From: Oscillospiraceae bacterium
GTDB lineage: Bacteria; Bacillota; Clostridia; Oscillospirales; Ruminococcaceae
Assembly (NCBI GenBank): GCA_020024475.1
Contig: JAHHTS010000119.1
Location: forward strand, 1-6,230
Direction: 5' to 3'
DNA: 6,230 bases
Shown here: piece after piece, positions 5,904 to 6,230 of the stretch
Numbering within the stretch: position 1 is the first letter of the stretch
Layout: every line of letters begins with the position of its first letter
The notes under the pieces: generated by a model
Told to the model about the DNA's origin: nothing
Databases searched by the model: none
What the model saw: the letters and a program-made list of their open reading frames with translations, nothing else
Translations under genes and position numbers: made by a program

Positions 5904-6023
5904 ATGATGAACATAAATGATTCAGAAAAAACGCTCTCTGGGATTATAATGGATTTGAAGACAGCACCTGAGAAACATGCTGATTATGTCTCTTTTGGAT
6001 CGATAGACTTTGACCGTTCTTAA
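5904..6023 (+). CDS. 39-residue ORF, probably the N-terminal stub of a truncated gene
   Basis: AAGGA at 5892-5896 precedes ATG 5904 (a second ATG follows at once at 5907). The product begins MMNINDSEKTLSGIIMDLKT and continues through HADYVSFGSIDFDRS to TAA 6021-6023. The start signals and the helical opening look like a real gene, but the protein ends abruptly where sequence related to a minus-strand gene begins (about 6030). I therefore read it as the 5' part of a longer gene cut by recombination, with the stop supplied by chance. I recognise no family. It could still be translated as a short peptide together with the DUF4275 gene. Confidence 0.45.
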   Translation: MMNINDSEKTLSGIIMDLKTAPEKHADYVSFGSIDFDRS

Positions 6024-6029
6024 AAAGCT

Positions 6030-6116
6030 GAGGTTGTCAGCTTCATTGCGGTATTCATCATCCTATAACTCCCGATCAGAAAATATTTTTTCAATGGATT
6101 CTGTGATTTGTTTCAT
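6030..6116 (-). pseudogene. N-terminal fragment resembling a DnaC/IstB-like ATPase of mobile elements
   Basis: On the minus strand GAGGAAG (6124-6130) precedes an ATG at 6116-6114. The frame reads MKQITESIEKIFSDREL, TAG (6065-6063), then DDEYRNEADNL. Beyond about 6030 the similarity stops and the frame runs into the sequence of the + strand 39-residue ORF. The pattern of a short amphipathic start, then a 'DYRNEADGLLYC'-like entry into a zinc-binding stretch, is what I remember from DnaC-like replication ATPases of clostridial conjugative elements. That assignment is tentative. The ATPase domain itself is absent. The fragment has both a nonsense codon and a truncation. From the window edge to 6132 there is an open minus-strand frame of 32 codons ending just before it, possibly the tail of an upstream gene, too short to call. 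Confidence 0.4.
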
Positions 6117-6230
6117 AGGCTTTCTTCCTCATTACATTAATATCTTCGTTTTACATGAGCAGGATGATTTGAACTGCTCCAATTTGTGTAGACAGTACAA
6201 AAAGGCATCTGATGGTAGAATTATAAAGTT

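Noticed and set aside
6132..6230. Tail of an upstream minus-strand gene at the window edge
   Set aside because: Only 32 codons are visible, with no recognisable motif, so it cannot be separated from chance.

Overview
The window looks like a low-GC Clostridia chromosome (Lachnospiraceae or a relative). The grounds are AT-rich codon use, strong GGAGG-type ribosome binding sites, an AraC regulator of a kind common in that group, a TnpV-type mobile-element gene and two small accessory families I associate with Firmicutes. No rRNA, tRNA or CRISPR array is visible.

Left block (1-3224, very AT-rich; sampled 60-base lines are about 25-27% G+C). Three tightly packed genes share one strand and probably one transcript: an AraC-family regulator, a lipoprotein, and the 23S rRNA uracil-5-methyltransferase rlmD/rlmCD. 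The regulator and lipoprotein overlap by one base (TAATG). The lipoprotein follows the fold of the galactose/glucose-binding protein MglB but has lost nearly all its sugar-contacting residues. The methyltransferase keeps its TRAM region, iron-sulphur cysteines, SAM motifs and catalytic cysteine.

Middle block (3225-4568) is a graveyard of decaying genes with higher G+C (about 35-47% in sampled lines). The reading frame of rlmD continues past its stop for 78 more codons that look like a conserved C-terminal tail, broken only by in-frame stops. Next comes a broken tnpV (one nonsense codon, a +1 and a compensating -1 frameshift), whose tail runs in frame into a multi-pass membrane protein. That ORF overlaps (ATGA) the start of another small gene that is also dead by in-frame stops. 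The 3' end of rlmD therefore looks like the edge of an old mobile-element or accessory insertion.

Right block (4569-6023) carries short accessory genes on the + strand, each with a good ribosome binding site: a 57-residue two-helix membrane peptide, a 141-residue cysteine-rich protein of unknown function, a 200-residue DUF4275-type protein and a 39-residue ORF that appears truncated. At about 6020-6033 this cassette runs head-on into a minus-strand remnant resembling the start of a DnaC/IstB-like replication ATPase of mobile elements, itself broken by an in-frame TAG. This looks like a recombination or deletion scar.

In short, a housekeeping/regulatory operon ends at rlmD, followed by an eroded accessory island. 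I see no complete new defence or mobile system. The most unusual points are the nonsense-dominated, frame-preserving decay and the sugar-binding lipoprotein without a sugar site beside its AraC regulator.
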